A DNA stretch of 64,000 nucleotides from Myxococcales bacterium (GCA_020633555.1 JACKDL010000015.1:1-64000); one strand, 5' to 3'. Positions 1-10,976 are shown, numbered from the stretch's first letter. The notes: generated by a model not told the origin, from the letters alone. Numbers and translations are program-made.

Positions 1-437
1 AGGAAGGCGGGCGACATCGTGCTCGGCTCGCGGAGCACACCGGGCACGAAGACGAGCGCCGTGCCCTCGCCCCGGCCCCAAACGTAATCGACCGCAGGCG
101 TGTACCCGCCCGAGCCATCCATGTCCGCGTAGACCACGGTCTGTACGGGCAAGGTCGGCTGGTTCAACACCGGCTCCCAGGCGTCGGCCGGCACGGTCGC
201 CAGCAGCTCGGCGGAAGGCAGCCATCCAACGCCGCAGGTGCCCACCTGCACATCGAAGGCGATCGCTTCGGGGCCCTCGGCGGCCCACCAGACGCCCAGC
301 GCTCGCAGCTCCTCGGATGGCTGGCCGCCCCACTCGATCACCGACTCGGGGCAGACGGGGAAGGTCTGGCTCACGCCAGCCCGATCGCCGGTGCAGCTCA
401 CCAGCGCCAACAGCAGCAACGCGGTGCCCCACCTCAC
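1..437 (-). CDS. putative lipoprotein, 3' end cut by window
   Basis: Starts with GTG at 437; this GTGA overlaps the TGA stop of the next gene upstream by 4 bases, so the two are translationally coupled. The 145 visible residues begin with an Arg, a Leu-rich stretch and the lipobox LVSC at about residues 13-16, so the product is probably exported and lipidated. The rest has no motif that I recognise (segments such as FPVCPESVIEW and CGVGWLPSAELL). The end lies outside the window. It is last of the three minus-strand genes that include a beta-barrel-like protein. Function unknown; a role in the envelope is inferred only from the signal. Confidence 0.75.
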   Translation of the reverse strand, partial: MRWGTALLLLALVSCTGDRAGVSQTFPVCPESVIEWGGQPSEELRALGVWWAAEGPEAIAFDVQVGTCGVGWLPSAELLATVPADAWEPVLNQPTLPVQTVVYADMDGSGGYTPAVDYVWGRGEGTALVFVPGVLREPSTMSPAF

Positions 438-1786
438 AAGAAAACCTCCATGCTGGCGAAGACGAACCAGCCCCGACGCTGCAGCCAGATGGGGCTGGTC
501 CACCCGGTGTCGCCGAAGCGGCTCACGTCGGGGGTGAACGTATTCTGCAGCCCGGCGCGCACCCGGTCGGGCCGGGCGGGATCGGGCAGGAAGGCCAGCG
601 CCAGCCGACCATGGGCCTCGATGCGCGGATTCGGTGCCAGGCGGAGGGGCTGGCGCCCATGCACGCTGGCCCACCCGCGAGCCCCGGGCGGACGCTCGAC
701 GGCCCGGAAGAACCAGGCCCGGCCCTCAAGATCCACGTCCAGCCGCAGGTGGGGATTGAACAGGGGCGCGCGGAACTCCACCACCCCGGTGTGTGACCAC
801 TGGTGGAAGGTGTCGGCCATCTCGTAGTAGTCCACCGAGTTGGTCGCCAGCGTCTCTTCCCGCTGGGGCGTGACAAACCAGGTGATCGGCCGCACCCGCT
901 CCTGGCCCGCCGGCGTGAAGCCCTGCTGGTAGATCCGCCCTTGGTAGCCCAGGTGCCAGGTCGCGCCGCCCCGGACAGGTGGCCGCCAGTCCAACTTCAG
1001 CAGCGCCGCGCCGGCCCCACTCCCCTGACCGTCAGCGAGCCGCAGCGCCATCTCCCAGGCCAGGCGCCAACTGGGCCCGAGAGCGGGCACCTCGCCCGCG
1101 AGCGTCAGGTGGCGCGCCACTCTCGTGAACGCCTCGTTCGGCCACACCAGCCAGTTGAGTTCCACCCATCGGCCGAGGCCCACGCGGGTGACGAACAGGT
1201 CGTCGGCGGCCAGATGGGTCTGCCCTGCGATGAGCAGGCTCAGGTGCAGGTCGCTCCACTGGAGCCGGGCGAAACCGCCCTCCCAGAGTTGCCGTTCGAG
1301 CAGCAAGCCGCGACCCACCGTGCGCTCACCGAGATCGACCCCCATGACCTCGCCATACAATGCGCGCCCTCCGGGTCGACCCAGCACCCCGTAGACGTGC
1401 CCCGTGACGCCCGGCGCCACACCCGCCAGGGTTCGATAACCACTGCTCGCGGTGGTCTGGTAAGCCACCGCGTTCACCGACAGATCCACGTTTGGGGTGA
1501 TCCGGGCGTTGGCGCGGGCGTCCAAGTAGAAGTAGCCGTGCCACTCCGACACGGTCGCCTCTCGACGGGGCACGGCGGTGGCCAGCACCGCGTCGGCGCC
1601 GCCGGTGATGATCCCGTCCTGGGAAAGGCGGCGGTGGGGCTGCTCGGCCAGCGCTTCGGGCACGCCGACGGTGGGGATTCGGGGCCGCTTGAGCGACATG
1701 GGATCGCCCGGCGGCACCACCGGCGGCAGGGGCGCGGCTGCCGCCCATGCCGACAAAAAGAGTAGCAAATACGAAAACTTCGCCAT
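434..1786 (-). CDS. secreted, probably outer-membrane beta-barrel protein
   Basis: The 450-residue product starts with a Sec-type signal (MAKFSYLLLFLSAWAAAA) with likely cleavage after the Ala run. The mature part is rich in alternating polar/hydrophobic stretches ending in aromatic residues (for example HGYFYLDARANARI, LHLSLLIAGQTHLA, GWFVFASMEVFL). The last residue pattern, ending in FL, fits a final outer-membrane strand. No family could be named. It lies 66 bases downstream of the membrane-anchored gene at 1853-2650 and overlaps the following lipoprotein gene by 4 bases. A barrel is my inference from strand patterning; a secreted beta-propeller or porin-like protein is also possible. Confidence 0.6.
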   Translation of the reverse strand: MAKFSYLLLFLSAWAAAAPLPPVVPPGDPMSLKRPRIPTVGVPEALAEQPHRRLSQDGIITGGADAVLATAVPRREATVSEWHGYFYLDARANARITPNVDLSVNAVAYQTTASSGYRTLAGVAPGVTGHVYGVLGRPGGRALYGEVMGVDLGERTVGRGLLLERQLWEGGFARLQWSDLHLSLLIAGQTHLAADDLFVTRVGLGRWVELNWLVWPNEAFTRVARHLTLAGEVPALGPSWRLAWEMALRLADGQGSGAGAALLKLDWRPPVRGGATWHLGYQGRIYQQGFTPAGQERVRPITWFVTPQREETLATNSVDYYEMADTFHQWSHTGVVEFRAPLFNPHLRLDVDLEGRAWFFRAVERPPGARGWASVHGRQPLRLAPNPRIEAHGRLALAFLPDPARPDRVRAGLQNTFTPDVSRFGDTGWTSPIWLQRRGWFVFASMEVFL

Positions 1787-1852
1787 GAACCCGGTGCCCT
1801 GCCCTCGCTTGCCCGCGCCCAGGGTGGCACAGGCGCGGGCGGGACTCCAGGC

Positions 1853-2650
1853 TCAGGGCGTGGGCTGGCTGGTGGGGGCGGGGGCCGCGGCCGGGGGGCC
1901 GCTGGCGATCTGGGCGAAGGGATCGGGGCCGGGCGCCACCTCGGCCAGCGAGCCGGCGCCCTGCACGGTGACCTTCAGGTCGAAGACGCCTTCGTGCAGG
2001 GTGCTGAAGGGCACGCCGCCATGCGTCTCCCAGCCCGCCCAGGTGGTCTGCAGGCCGCCCACCGGGATGATGCTGACCCACATGCGCCAGGCCTGCGGGC
2101 GGCCGTCGGCGTCCACGGTCCACAGGTACTTGTCGCCGGGGGTGACGCCGCCGGATCCGTACTGGATCTGCAGGCCGGGGCGCCCGGTGTGATCCACCGC
2201 GGTGGCCCGGGTGACGCCCTGGTGGAAGAAGGTGCGGAACGGGTACAGCCAGAAGCTGTCGTTGGTCCACTTGCTGTAGGCCTCGTCCACCAGGCCCTGC
2301 CCCGCCGGGCCCTCGACGCGCTGGCCGTGGCGGAAGGCCACGCCCCTGCGGTTGCCCAGATCCACCAGGACCTCGTGGTCGCCCCAGCGCACCCGCGCCA
2401 GGTTGCGGCGCTTGTCCCACAGGTGGGTGTGCCGGTCGCGGAAGGTCCAGGCCACGGCTTCGAGCTGCTGCCAGCGGTCGAAGGCCATGGCCCGCTGGAC
2501 GTTGCGGGCCAGGCTGTCGGCCTCGGGCCCCGGGCTGACCTGGGTGGGCTCGGGCGCCCGGACCCGCCAGACGAGGACGCCCAGGGCCAGGCCGGCGAGG
2601 ATCAGCAGGGCCCCCAGGCCCAGCGCGACGCGCTTCAGGAGAGTCTTCAT
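1853..2650 (-). CDS. membrane-anchored protein of unknown function
   Basis: 265 residues. A single N-terminal membrane segment (about residues 8-28, LGLGALLILAGLALGVLVW) is followed by a soluble domain of about 200 residues and a Pro/Ala tail (PPAAAPAPTSQPTP). The topology suggests a periplasmic domain held by an uncleaved signal anchor. The soluble part is rich in Trp and Tyr (WTFRDRHTHLWDKRR, KWTNDSFWLYPFRTFF), reminiscent of beta-sheet lipid-carrier folds, but I cannot assign it. It starts 84 bases from the divergent Cys-rich lipoprotein gene, so both promoters share that gap. It is probably first in the minus-strand operon with the beta-barrel-like protein. Confidence 0.6.
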   Translation of the reverse strand: MKTLLKRVALGLGALLILAGLALGVLVWRVRAPEPTQVSPGPEADSLARNVQRAMAFDRWQQLEAVAWTFRDRHTHLWDKRRNLARVRWGDHEVLVDLGNRRGVAFRHGQRVEGPAGQGLVDEAYSKWTNDSFWLYPFRTFFHQGVTRATAVDHTGRPGLQIQYGSGGVTPGDKYLWTVDADGRPQAWRMWVSIIPVGGLQTTWAGWETHGGVPFSTLHEGVFDLKVTVQGAGSLAEVAPGPDPFAQIASGPPAAAPAPTSQPTP

Positions 2651-2734
2651 GGGGGCAGCATACGCCAGCCCTTGCCCGGCGCGCCCCTGCGACCGATAAG
2701 GCGACGCAGATCACACTCGGGGAGGAGGTTCGTC

Positions 2735-4468
2735 ATGCGCGCGATGGCGTGGGGGTTCGGGCTGGCGTTGGTGTTGGTGGGCTGCATCCCGCAGGGCGGG
2801 GGCGGCGGCCGGGATGACGGTGGGACCGTGCGCGTGGACGGCGGGGGCCAGGGCGGCGCCGGCGGCCAGGGCGGCGCCGGCGGCCAGGGCGGCGCGGGCG
2901 GCCAAGGTGGTGTCGGCGGCCAGGGCGGCGCCGGAGGCGTCGGGGGCGCTGGCGGTCAGGGCGGCGAAGGCGGCGTCGGGGGCGCGGGCGGCGGCTGCGT
3001 GCCCGCCTGCGCCGGACGCCAGTGCGGTCCCGACGGCTGCGGCGGCGAGTGCGGCCCCGGCTGCGGCCAGGGCGAGGTCTGCGACGCGGGCCAGTGCTCG
3101 GCCGCGGGCTGCCCGCAGGGCACCTTCGACTGCAGCGGCGTGTGCAGCCGGCTCATCGACGACCCCGACAACTGCGGCTCCTGCGGCACCGACTGCCCCA
3201 CCCGGCGCGGCGCGCTGACCCAGTGCATCGAGGCCGAGTGCTACCTGAACTGCCCGGGCATGGAGGGGCGCGCCCAGAGCGTGGACTTCGACAACGATCC
3301 CCAGCACTGCGGCGGCTGCGGCGTGCAGTGCCCGGGCGCGCTGGGGGGCCAGCCCACCTGCAATGGCGGCCAGTGCCAGAGCCCGTGCTCCCGCGGCGAG
3401 CAGGTCTGCGACGGGGTGTGCGTGGATCTGGACGACGACCCCGAGCACTGCGGCGCCTGCGGCAACGCCTGCGGCGAGGGCGCGTGGTGCAACAGCGGCG
3501 AGTGCGTGTGCAACGGGCGCCGCGAGACCTGGTGCGGCGAGAGCCGCTGCGCCGATCTGAACAGCGATCCCGACGAGTGCGGGGTCTGTGGCAACGCCTG
3601 CCCGGCCGCCGCGGGTGGCGAGGCCGTCTGCCAGGCCGGCGAGTGCCTGAACCCCTGCGCCGAGGGGCGCGAGCAGGGCGCGGTGTGCGGTGGCGAGTGC
3701 CAGGACGTGGCCGTCGACCTGAACAACTGCGGCGAGTGCGGCGTGCGCTGCGCCGACGCCCTGGCGGGGGCCAACGTGGGCCGCAACTGCCAAGCCGGTG
3801 GGAACTGCTACGGCAACGGCAACCAGTGCACCGCCGGCGCCTGCGGGCTGCGCATCACCCACTCCTGGGACGTCACCGGCGGCAACGGCAGCACGAGCTG
3901 CCAGGAGGTGTGCCAGGCCGCGGGCATGGTGTGCGCCGAGGTGCCCTGGGAGAACTGCGACAACAACAACGATCGCTGGCAGGGCATCGACCTGGACGGC
4001 CGCCTGGGCGCGGGCTGCGCCATCTTCGACAACCGCAACGGCTGGGGCCCCCGGCTGCTGGCCTGCGACACCCGGGTGGGCGAGGACAACGGCAACCCCT
4101 ACTACATGACGCGCCGGCTCATGCACTGCGAGTGCGTGCTGGCCGAGCGGGTGGCCCCGGCGGAGGTCATCGACGCCCCCGGCGCCTACCAGCTCCCCGG
4201 CTTCGGCCAGAACGGCAGCAACCGGGTGGTGCTGCGGGTGCCCAACGGCGTGGACGTGGTGGTGGACACCGCCGGCTGCCCCGCCGACACGACCCTGGAG
4301 CTGCTGAGCCCCGCCGGGGACTCGGTGGACGCCAACGACGACGCTGACGGGCTGGGGACCTGCTCGCGGGTGAGCTTGCCCGGCGCGCCGGCGGGCGACT
4401 ACACGGTGGTGGTGGCCGGCTTCAGCGGGCGGGCCGTGGGGCCCCTGACCCTGAACGTGGACTGGTAG
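2735..4468 (+). CDS. Cys-rich lipoprotein with Gly-rich linker and PPC-like C-terminal domain
   Basis: ATG at 2735 is preceded by a good ribosome site (GGGGAGGAGG); the open frame upstream has no such site. The 577-residue product has a signal ending in lipobox LVGC (about residues 14-17), then a GGQGGA-type linker to about residue 87. About seven Cys-rich units follow, each built on a pattern like CxGxCVDLDDDPEHCGACGNAC. Next is a domain with HSWDVTGGNGSTSCQEVC and DNRNGWGPR. The last 100 residues (VIDAPGAYQLPGFGQ to LTLNVDW) resemble a bacterial pre-peptidase C-terminal (PPC) beta domain. These features suggest a surface protein stabilised by disulfides. It diverges from the gene at 1853-2650. 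Ligand unknown. Confidence 0.75.
   Translation: MRAMAWGFGLALVLVGCIPQGGGGGRDDGGTVRVDGGGQGGAGGQGGAGGQGGAGGQGGVGGQGGAGGVGGAGGQGGEGGVGGAGGGCVPACAGRQCGPDGCGGECGPGCGQGEVCDAGQCSAAGCPQGTFDCSGVCSRLIDDPDNCGSCGTDCPTRRGALTQCIEAECYLNCPGMEGRAQSVDFDNDPQHCGGCGVQCPGALGGQPTCNGGQCQSPCSRGEQVCDGVCVDLDDDPEHCGACGNACGEGAWCNSGECVCNGRRETWCGESRCADLNSDPDECGVCGNACPAAAGGEAVCQAGECLNPCAEGREQGAVCGGECQDVAVDLNNCGECGVRCADALAGANVGRNCQAGGNCYGNGNQCTAGACGLRITHSWDVTGGNGSTSCQEVCQAAGMVCAEVPWENCDNNNDRWQGIDLDGRLGAGCAIFDNRNGWGPRLLACDTRVGEDNGNPYYMTRRLMHCECVLAERVAPAEVIDAPGAYQLPGFGQNGSNRVVLRVPNGVDVVVDTAGCPADTTLELLSPAGDSVDANDDADGLGTCSRVSLPGAPAGDYTVVVAGFSGRAVGPLTLNVDW
2841..2996 (+). repeat. 18-base tandem repeat encoding Gly-rich linker
   Basis: Variants of the 18-base unit GGCGGCCAGGGCGGCGCC (Gly-Gly-Gln-Gly-Gly-Ala) run in tandem inside the lipoprotein gene at 2735. 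Later copies have diverged to Val, Glu and Ala. The linker probably spaces the folded domains from the lipid anchor. Such tracts change length easily by slippage. Confidence 0.85.
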
Positions 4469-4584
4469 CCCGCCCTGTCCGTTCGCCGCGGCGCCCGCCG
4501 TCTCGCCCCGCGTGATTGAGGCGATCGGATATGGCAGGCTCGCAGCGCGGGCCGGGCCAGCCCCCACCGACGAAGGGCGCGACC

Positions 4585-7500
4585 ATGACCGAGACACTGT
4601 GCGAGCGGCTGCGCCTGGCTTCGGCTGCGCTGGATGACGCAGGGCGCCGGGTGCACGACGCCCTGACGGCCCTGCTGGCGGGCACGGCCACGCCGCTGCC
4701 GGCGGCGGCCTGGGACGAGGCGCTCGAGGCCATCGCCGCTCTGAACGCTGCCCGGCGCCAGGCCGCGCAGCTCGGCGTCCATGCGCCCGCACCGACGGAC
4801 GCGTCCGAGCGGCAGCGCGAGGTGCAGACCCTGTGCGCCGCGCTGGCCGAGCTGGACGTGGCCCGGCTGCGCGCCGACCGGCTGGCCCAGGTGCTGGCGG
4901 GCCTGCAGTGCGAGGTCACGCCCCCCCGCAAGGCCGCCGCGCTCACCCGCCTGCGCGACGCCGCCTGCCAGAGCCTGGGCGCGCCCGGCGCCGCCGACAG
5001 CCTGCCCCCCTGCCCCGAGCTGGAGTGGTTGGACTGGTTCGACGGGCTGGGCGAGCCGGGACGCGAGGGGGTGCTCGACCTGCTGGAGGGGGCAGCCGGC
5101 CTGCGGGATCTGTTTCAGTTCCTGGGGTTGTACGAGCCGCGACACTGGGGTCGGGGCCAGCCGGTGACGGGGGAGGCCGCGGTCGAGGCGCCGACGCCTG
5201 AGCCGGAGCCTGAGCCGGAACCCGAGCCTGAGCGTGCGCCTGAGCCCGAGCCCGAGCCGGAACCCGAGCCCGAGCCGGAACCCGAGCCCGAGCCGGAACC
5301 CGAGCCGGAACCCGAGCCGGAACCCGAGCCGGAACCCGAGCCCGAGCCGGAACCCGAGCCGGAACCCGAGCCCGAGCCCGAGCCGGAGCCCGACCTCGAG
5401 ATCGACGGCGTGGTCGAGGCGCCAGGGCCGCTGGCGCCTTGGCTGGCGGCCCACCGGTGGACACCCGCCGGGGTGCAGCCCGGCCCCTGGGCCGGCGCAG
5501 CACCAGCCCGCCTGGCGCCGGCGGTGCAGCAGGCCTTCGCGCGCGACGACCTGCGCGGTGCCTGGCTGCTGGCGCGCGCCGCCGCCCAGGGCCAGACCCT
5601 GGAGGTGGTGGAGCAGGCGCTGATCCAGGGGGCGGCGTGGGCCGCCGCCGCCTGGCTGGAGCTGGCCCGCGGTCAGGAGCCGAACTGGCGCACGGCCTTT
5701 GACGTGACCGAGTTGGCCGACGCTGCCGAGCTGCTGGCCGACGATCCCGCCTGGCGGCCGACGGTGGGTGCCATCACCGGGGCGATCCTGCTCGGCGGGC
5801 TGGCCTTCGCCCCCGCCTGGCACGGGCTGGCGCGGGCCACGCTGCCCGAGGCGCTCGATGGCCTGGCCGACGCCTGCCGCCGGATCACGGCCCGCCGCCC
5901 GCTGGCCCACCTGGCTGACGAGGTGGCCCACGCGCAGCCGGCCCCAGAGCAGCTCGCCCGGCTGCTCCAAGAGGCCCGCGCCACCTTGCAAGACCGCTTC
6001 AAGCGGCTGTCGCAGGCCGCCGACAAGCGCATCCAGCGGACCCACTGCCGGGCCGCCTGGAGCGAGTTCATCGATCAGGTGCGCCCCCGCTTCAGGGGCC
6101 TGCTGGACGCCGCCCGCCCCCTGGAAGACTTCGACCGGCAGGGCATCTTCCAGCAATACACGCGCATCGCGGACGCCCGCGGCGCCCGCTTCTCGGACCG
6201 CTCGATCATGGATCACGCCGCCGAGGAGCTGCTGGACGCCGCCCAGGCGGTGCAGCGGATCCTGACCCGTCAGGGGCAGGCCCGGCGCGAAACGAGCGAG
6301 CCCGTATTCCGGCACGATCTGCTGGATCGCCTGCGCAGCCAGACGCCGCAGCCCGCCATGGTGCAGTGGCTGCGCAGCGGCCTGGGGCTGGCGCCGCCGG
6401 CGGACCGACCGTGGCGCCTGCAGACCGCCGACATCGCCGCCTGCCCGGGGCTCCTCGCCTGCCTCGACACCTTGGAGGCCGACGACGAGGGTCAGTGGTC
6501 GCTGGATCTGCGCAGCACCCCCGCCGACGGGCCGCTCGCCCACGCCTGGGCCGAGGCGCCCCCACCGCCGCCCACGACGCCCATGACCGTCCACACCCTC
6601 GCCGAGCACCTGGCAGACGCCGATCGCTGGCCGGATGTGGCGCGGATCGTGGCCCTCCCCGAGGGCGTGAAGCGGCAGGTCAGCCATCGCCTGGCCGCGC
6701 TGGTGGAGACGGGCAGCGCCCACGCCACCGCCCTCACCCGCCTGGCCCGCGTGCTGGACGAGGCCGGGCACCCCAGCGGCGGCCGCCTGGCCCGGCAGGC
6801 CCGCGACGCGTGGCAGCAGCACGCCGCCCAGCCGGGCCATGAGCTGTGGCTGGTGGCCACCTGGCTCAACCGCCAGCAGGCGTGGCTGCGTGCCGAGCGG
6901 GACGAGGCCCTGAGCCGCCTGCGCGCGTCGGCCAGCCCCGCCCACCTGGACGAGGTGCTCCAGCGGCTGGCGGCCGGCGACGTGAGCGGCGCCGCCCGCT
7001 GCGCCGGGCACGAGCCCACGCCCGAGCCCGCCCAGCGGCTGCGCGAGACGCCCTACCGGCTGGCCCCCGGCCAGGCGCGCTGGTGGAAGGACGCCGCCCC
7101 CACCGAGCCGGGCCTGAGCGACGCCACCTGGCACCTGCTGAAGGCCTGGCGGGCGGTGGCCGACAAGCCCATGCGGGGGCCCACGCCGAGCGAGCGGCAG
7201 GAGCTGCTGGAGCGGTTCACCGCCTGGCTCCTGGCGCACCAGCGCCGCAAGTCCGAGGCGAAGACGCTGCAGGACGCCCGCCGGATCGAGACCGAGACCG
7301 TGCGCGGCTGGCTGGCCGAGAGCGATCAGCCGAGCTTCCTGCCCCAGCTCGCCCACTACACCAACCTGCGCCTGCAGGTGCTGCCCCAGGCCGTGGCCCA
7401 GCTCTCCGTGCGCGCCGTGCACGCGGCCGCCGTGAGCCACCAGGCCGACCTGGTGGTGATTCTGGCGCCCGGGGCGCGGCCCGCCCTGCAGTCCCAGTTC

Positions 7501-9717
7501 CTGGCGCAGCAGCGCCGGGGTGGCACGGGGACGGTGGCGCTCATCAGCGATCCGGTGCTGGTGCGGCTGCTGCGCCCAGTGGACGGCCAGGCCCCCGATC
7601 CGCTGCGCGGGCTGCTCGAGGTGGTGCTGGAGCAGCAGCGTTGGAGCAGCCAGCAGCCCTTCGACCCCCAGGACGGCGCCGAGATCAAGCCCGAGATGTT
7701 CGTGGGCCGGCGCGACGCCCTGGAGGCCCTGAGCCGCCAGGGGAGCTACGGGCGCATCTTCGCCGGGCGCAAGCTGGGCAAGACGGCGCTGCTGCGCAAC
7801 GTGGCCAAGCGGGCGGGCCGCCGGGAGCTGCCCTCGGGGCGCGAGCTGACGGCGGTTCACCTGAACATCGGCGGCATCCACGACGAAGGCCGGGTGGTGG
7901 TGCGCATCGCGCAGGCCCTCGAGGCCGCCCTGGAGGTGCCGCTGCTCGAGGGCGCGGAGCGAGCCACCGAGGCCGATCCCCGCCAGGCCCTGGAGGCGGT
8001 CTTCCGCGACGCGCTGGCCGCCCGCCCGAAGACCAGCCTGCTGGTGCTGCTGGACGAAGCCGACCAGTTCGTGGCCGGCCAGGCCGCGGCCTACCGCGCC
8101 CACCGGGACGAGGCGTCGCTGACGTGGGCCATGCGCAACCGCGTCGAGAGCCGCCAGGATCGCCAGGGCCTGCCCCTGGTGCGGTTCGTCTTCTGCGGCT
8201 ACCGCGAGACCTGGCGCGCCGAAGGGGCCTTCGCCAACTGGCGCGGGCTGCTCCAGCTCAAGCCGCTGTCGCCCGAGGAGGCGCAGCTCCTGGTGGCCGG
8301 CCCGCTGGCCCGGTTGGGCATCGACGCCGCCGCCGTGGCGCCCGACATCGCGTGGCGCTGCGGCAACCAGCCCGCGCTGCTGCACGACTTCGGGAAGGCC
8401 CTGGTGGAGCACCTGCAGGACACCGTCCCCGTGGACCGTCGCGCCGGCTTCGCCGTCACCCCCGATCAGGTGGCCTTGGTGGGCCAGCGCCCGGAGCTGC
8501 GCGACAAGGTGGCCGACGTGGTGTGGCTGAACTTCGTGGGCAACCCCCGGGGCGAGCTGGTGTTCTGTGCCCTGCTGCTGATGCTGGCCGACGCCCCGTG
8601 GGCGGCCCTGGAGGATGTCCCCCGCCAGGTCCGCCAGCGGCTGCAGACGGCGCTGAGCCCCACGGGCCTCGCGGCCGTCGAGGAGGCCTTCGACCGCTGG
8701 GACGACGGGGTCGAGGCCGAGCTGCGCAAGCTGGTGAGCCGCGAGCTGCTGGCCCAGAACCCCCCGCCCGGGAGCGGCTACCGGCTCGCCTTCCCCCAGC
8801 ATCTCCCCATCCTGCTTCGGGGCGACACCGTCAGCCGGCGGCTGAGCGACGCCGCGCACCGGCTCACCGCGGCGGGTCGGGCCGATGGAGACTGGGTGTT
8901 GCCGGACGACGCGCTGGACCGCCTGTCCTGGCTCCTGGGCCCCGACGGCGCGGAGCTCGGCGTGCGCGAGGTGCAGATCCCGACGCTGTGGAAGGTGCCC
9001 TTCCAGGACCCCAACCGCGGGCTGGCGGTCCGCGTGGACGTGGCGCTCAAGCCGTCGGCCACCGGGTTCGCCTGCGCGCACGCCCCGGAGCGCGGCGTCC
9101 GGCTGCTCGACCTGCCCGCGCTGCGCGCCGCCTTGGAGGCCCCGAAGGAGGGGTGCGAGCGGGTGGTCCTGGGCCGCCTTGACGAAGGGCGGCTGCTGGC
9201 CTGGCTCACCGACACCCGCACGCTGGAGTTCGCCGATCCCGACGCCGGGGTGCGGCTGATGCGCGCCACCGGGGGCATCCCGCTGCTGGTGGGCGCCCTG
9301 GACGCGCTGTTGGTGGAGCGGCTGGGCGAGGGTGCGCTGGTGGAGGGGCCCGCGCTCGCAGAGGTGCTGGCGGAGCTGCAGCGGCGCGTGCCAGTGCTGA
9401 TGGACGGGCTGGATCTCACCGCCACCGAGCGCCGCGTGCTCCACCTGGTGGCCGCCGCGAGCGAGCCCTTCCACCGCCAGGGGCAGGACACGGTGCGCGA
9501 CTGGCAGGGCTACCTGGAGGACACCGACGGCCTGCACGCGCTCGGGGTGCAGGGCCAGGCGCCGTTGGACGCCACCACCGACGCGGCGCTGACCGCGCTG
9601 CTCGAGCTCGGGCTGCTGCCGACGGATCCGGCCGGTCGCGAGCCCAGCCCCCGCCGGCGGATCGCCCCCCTGGCGCCCGACGACCCCATCCACGCCGTGT
9701 TGGAGCAGTCGCCGTGA
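4585..9717 (+). CDS. giant ATPase (AAA/STAND-like), first gene of ATPase-HEPN cassette
   Basis: 1710 residues from ATG 4585. An in-frame ATG at 4531 and a TTG at 4516 are alternatives with no better ribosome site. The N-terminal ~200 residues look helical. A Glu-Pro dipeptide tract follows (about 206-271), then a long helical region to about 1030. The ATPase module begins at [10 protein letters not shown] (about 1037), with Walker A AGRKLGKT at 1060-1067 and Walker B LVLLDEAD at 1153-1160. A winged-helix-like and unknown C-terminal region end the protein. The arrangement fits COG1672-like ATPases that switch effectors on or off. The next gene overlaps by 4 bases (GTGA) and encodes a HEPN-like protein, so I infer a two-gene conflict or defence system with this as the sensor/switch. 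No substrate is visible. Confidence 0.8.
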   Translation: MTETLCERLRLASAALDDAGRRVHDALTALLAGTATPLPAAAWDEALEAIAALNAARRQAAQLGVHAPAPTDASERQREVQTLCAALAELDVARLRADRLAQVLAGLQCEVTPPRKAAALTRLRDAACQSLGAPGAADSLPPCPELEWLDWFDGLGEPGREGVLDLLEGAAGLRDLFQFLGLYEPRHWGRGQPVTGEAAVEAPTPEPEPEPEPEPERAPEPEPEPEPEPEPEPEPEPEPEPEPEPEPEPEPEPEPEPEPEPEPEPEPEPDLEIDGVVEAPGPLAPWLAAHRWTPAGVQPGPWAGAAPARLAPAVQQAFARDDLRGAWLLARAAAQGQTLEVVEQALIQGAAWAAAAWLELARGQEPNWRTAFDVTELADAAELLADDPAWRPTVGAITGAILLGGLAFAPAWHGLARATLPEALDGLADACRRITARRPLAHLADEVAHAQPAPEQLARLLQEARATLQDRFKRLSQAADKRIQRTHCRAAWSEFIDQVRPRFRGLLDAARPLEDFDRQGIFQQYTRIADARGARFSDRSIMDHAAEELLDAAQAVQRILTRQGQARRETSEPVFRHDLLDRLRSQTPQPAMVQWLRSGLGLAPPADRPWRLQTADIAACPGLLACLDTLEADDEGQWSLDLRSTPADGPLAHAWAEAPPPPPTTPMTVHTLAEHLADADRWPDVARIVALPEGVKRQVSHRLAALVETGSAHATALTRLARVLDEAGHPSGGRLARQARDAWQQHAAQPGHELWLVATWLNRQQAWLRAERDEALSRLRASASPAHLDEVLQRLAAGDVSGAARCAGHEPTPEPAQRLRETPYRLAPGQARWWKDAAPTEPGLSDATWHLLKAWRAVADKPMRGPTPSERQELLERFTAWLLAHQRRKSEAKTLQDARRIETETVRGWLAESDQPSFLPQLAHYTNLRLQVLPQAVAQLSVRAVHAAAVSHQADLVVILAPGARPALQSQFLAQQRRGGTGTVALISDPVLVRLLRPVDGQAPDPLRGLLEVVLEQQRWSSQQPFDPQDGAEIKPEMFVGRRDALEALSRQGSYGRIFAGRKLGKTALLRNVAKRAGRRELPSGRELTAVHLNIGGIHDEGRVVVRIAQALEAALEVPLLEGAERATEADPRQALEAVFRDALAARPKTSLLVLLDEADQFVAGQAAAYRAHRDEASLTWAMRNRVESRQDRQGLPLVRFVFCGYRETWRAEGAFANWRGLLQLKPLSPEEAQLLVAGPLARLGIDAAAVAPDIAWRCGNQPALLHDFGKALVEHLQDTVPVDRRAGFAVTPDQVALVGQRPELRDKVADVVWLNFVGNPRGELVFCALLLMLADAPWAALEDVPRQVRQRLQTALSPTGLAAVEEAFDRWDDGVEAELRKLVSRELLAQNPPPGSGYRLAFPQHLPILLRGDTVSRRLSDAAHRLTAAGRADGDWVLPDDALDRLSWLLGPDGAELGVREVQIPTLWKVPFQDPNRGLAVRVDVALKPSATGFACAHAPERGVRLLDLPALRAALEAPKEGCERVVLGRLDEGRLLAWLTDTRTLEFADPDAGVRLMRATGGIPLLVGALDALLVERLGEGALVEGPALAEVLAELQRRVPVLMDGLDLTATERRVLHLVAAASEPFHRQGQDTVRDWQGYLEDTDGLHALGVQGQAPLDATTDAALTALLELGLLPTDPAGREPSPRRRIAPLAPDDPIHAVLEQSP
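5200..5396 (+). repeat. Glu-Pro dipeptide tract (hexanucleotide repeat)
   Basis: About 30 imperfect copies of a six-base unit (GAGCCG/GAACCC) encode a nearly pure Glu-Pro run inside the ATPase gene. It forms an extended acidic linker between the N-terminal helical part and the rest. The unit is prone to copy-number change. Confidence 0.9.
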
Positions 9718-10976
9718 TCCGCCCGATCAGCCTGGGCGCCGCGGGGGCGTGGCCGTGGCAGGCGTCGGCCTACGCCTCGGCCGGGCCCTGGCTGGACCGG
9801 GTGTGCTCGGGCACGGCCACCCGCCCCTGGGTGCTGCCGCTGGGCGGCGGCGATCCCGGCGAGGCGGCCGATCGCATCGAGGCGCTCTTCCGGCAGGCCA
9901 GCCCGGCGCCCGAGCTCAACCGCATGCTGGTCTGGCGCTGGTCGATGCTGAGCGGGAGCCCCGATCCGGCGGCGGGTTTGCTGGCCCACTGGCTGGACGT
10001 GGCCCCCGTGGCCCTGGCCGATCTGGCCGCCCAGGTGGCCGAGGCGAGCGCCGCGGGCCCCATGGTGGCCTGGATCGAGACCCCGGCGGACGCGCTGGAC
10101 GCCGCCCGCGCCGCCGCCCTGAGGGCGCTGGACGCCCTCCACAGCGCCAGCCAGAGCCCGCTGGTCGGCATTGGCCTGGCGGTGCAGGGGCGGGTCGGCC
10201 AATGGCTGACCGCCGATCGCGCGTGGCCCGTCGACGTGGCCCCGGTGGAGCTGGCCGAGGCCTGGGCGCCCTATGTGCACCTGCGCGTGGCCTGGCACGC
10301 GGGCGGCGCGCTGGACCGGGTGGCGCAGGTGGCCGGCCGGCGCTGGCCGGGCCAGCCCAATGACGAGGCGCTGAGCGCCCTGCTGGACCAGACCGCCCAG
10401 GCCTGGTTCGCCGAGCTGCCCGAGCCCCTGCGCCTGGCGCTGTGCGAGGCCGAGCCGGCGGATCTGCCCTGCTTGCTGGCGCCCCACGACCTGCTGCTGG
10501 ATCGCAGCGGCGGCTGGTGGGGGCCGCCCCTCCCCGCGCCCTGGGTGGCCCGCGCCCTGCTGGCCTCGGTGGCCGATCACCCCGCGCGCCGGCAGCTCCG
10601 GGCCGCCGAGTCGTGCCGCCCCTGGAGCCGGCTGCTGCTGGACCGCTGCCTGTGGCTGGAGTCGTTGGCCCGCGACTGGCTGGAGCCGGACGCCGGCCCC
10701 GACCACGGGGTGGCCGCCCGCATCCACGACATGTACCTGCGCGGCGGCAGCGCCGAAGCGCAGTTCATCGTGGATCAGCGCGACAACAACCCGCTGGAGG
10801 AGCCGGACTTCGCCTCCATCGGCGAGGCGGGCTACCACGCCCGCGCCAGCAGCCTGGGGGCGTTCCTCAGCGACGTCCGCCTGCTGCGCAACGTGCTGGC
10901 CCACGGCCACGCCGTCGGCTGGGCCGCGCACGAGGCGCTGGAGCGCATGGAGGATCAGGCCGCGCGGCTGTTGTAG
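9714..10976 (+). CDS. HEPN-like effector candidate, second gene of ATPase-HEPN cassette
   Basis: Starts with GTG at 9714, overlapping the ATPase stop by 4 bases. 420 residues. The first ~330 have no Walker motif and are Ala/Trp-rich and mostly helical. Near the C-terminus is [10 protein letters not shown], in which R392-NVLA-H397 gives the R-x4-H motif of HEPN RNase domains. The surrounding helices ([23 protein letters not shown]) fit a HEPN four-helix bundle. HEPN proteins often act as RNA-cutting effectors in defence and toxin-antitoxin systems, and the upstream ATPase would be the controller. The motif is short, so a non-catalytic HEPN or another helical fold remains possible. The gene ends at a 161-bp inverted-repeat element. 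Confidence 0.6.
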   Translation: MIRPISLGAAGAWPWQASAYASAGPWLDRVCSGTATRPWVLPLGGGDPGEAADRIEALFRQASPAPELNRMLVWRWSMLSGSPDPAAGLLAHWLDVAPVALADLAAQVAEASAAGPMVAWIETPADALDAARAAALRALDALHSASQSPLVGIGLAVQGRVGQWLTADRAWPVDVAPVELAEAWAPYVHLRVAWHAGGALDRVAQVAGRRWPGQPNDEALSALLDQTAQAWFAELPEPLRLALCEAEPADLPCLLAPHDLLLDRSGGWWGPPLPAPWVARALLASVADHPARRQLRAAESCRPWSRLLLDRCLWLESLARDWLEPDAGPDHGVAARIHDMYLRGGSAEAQFIVDQRDNNPLEEPDFASIGEAGYHARASSLGAFLSDVRLLRNVLAHGHAVGWAAHEALERMEDQAARLL

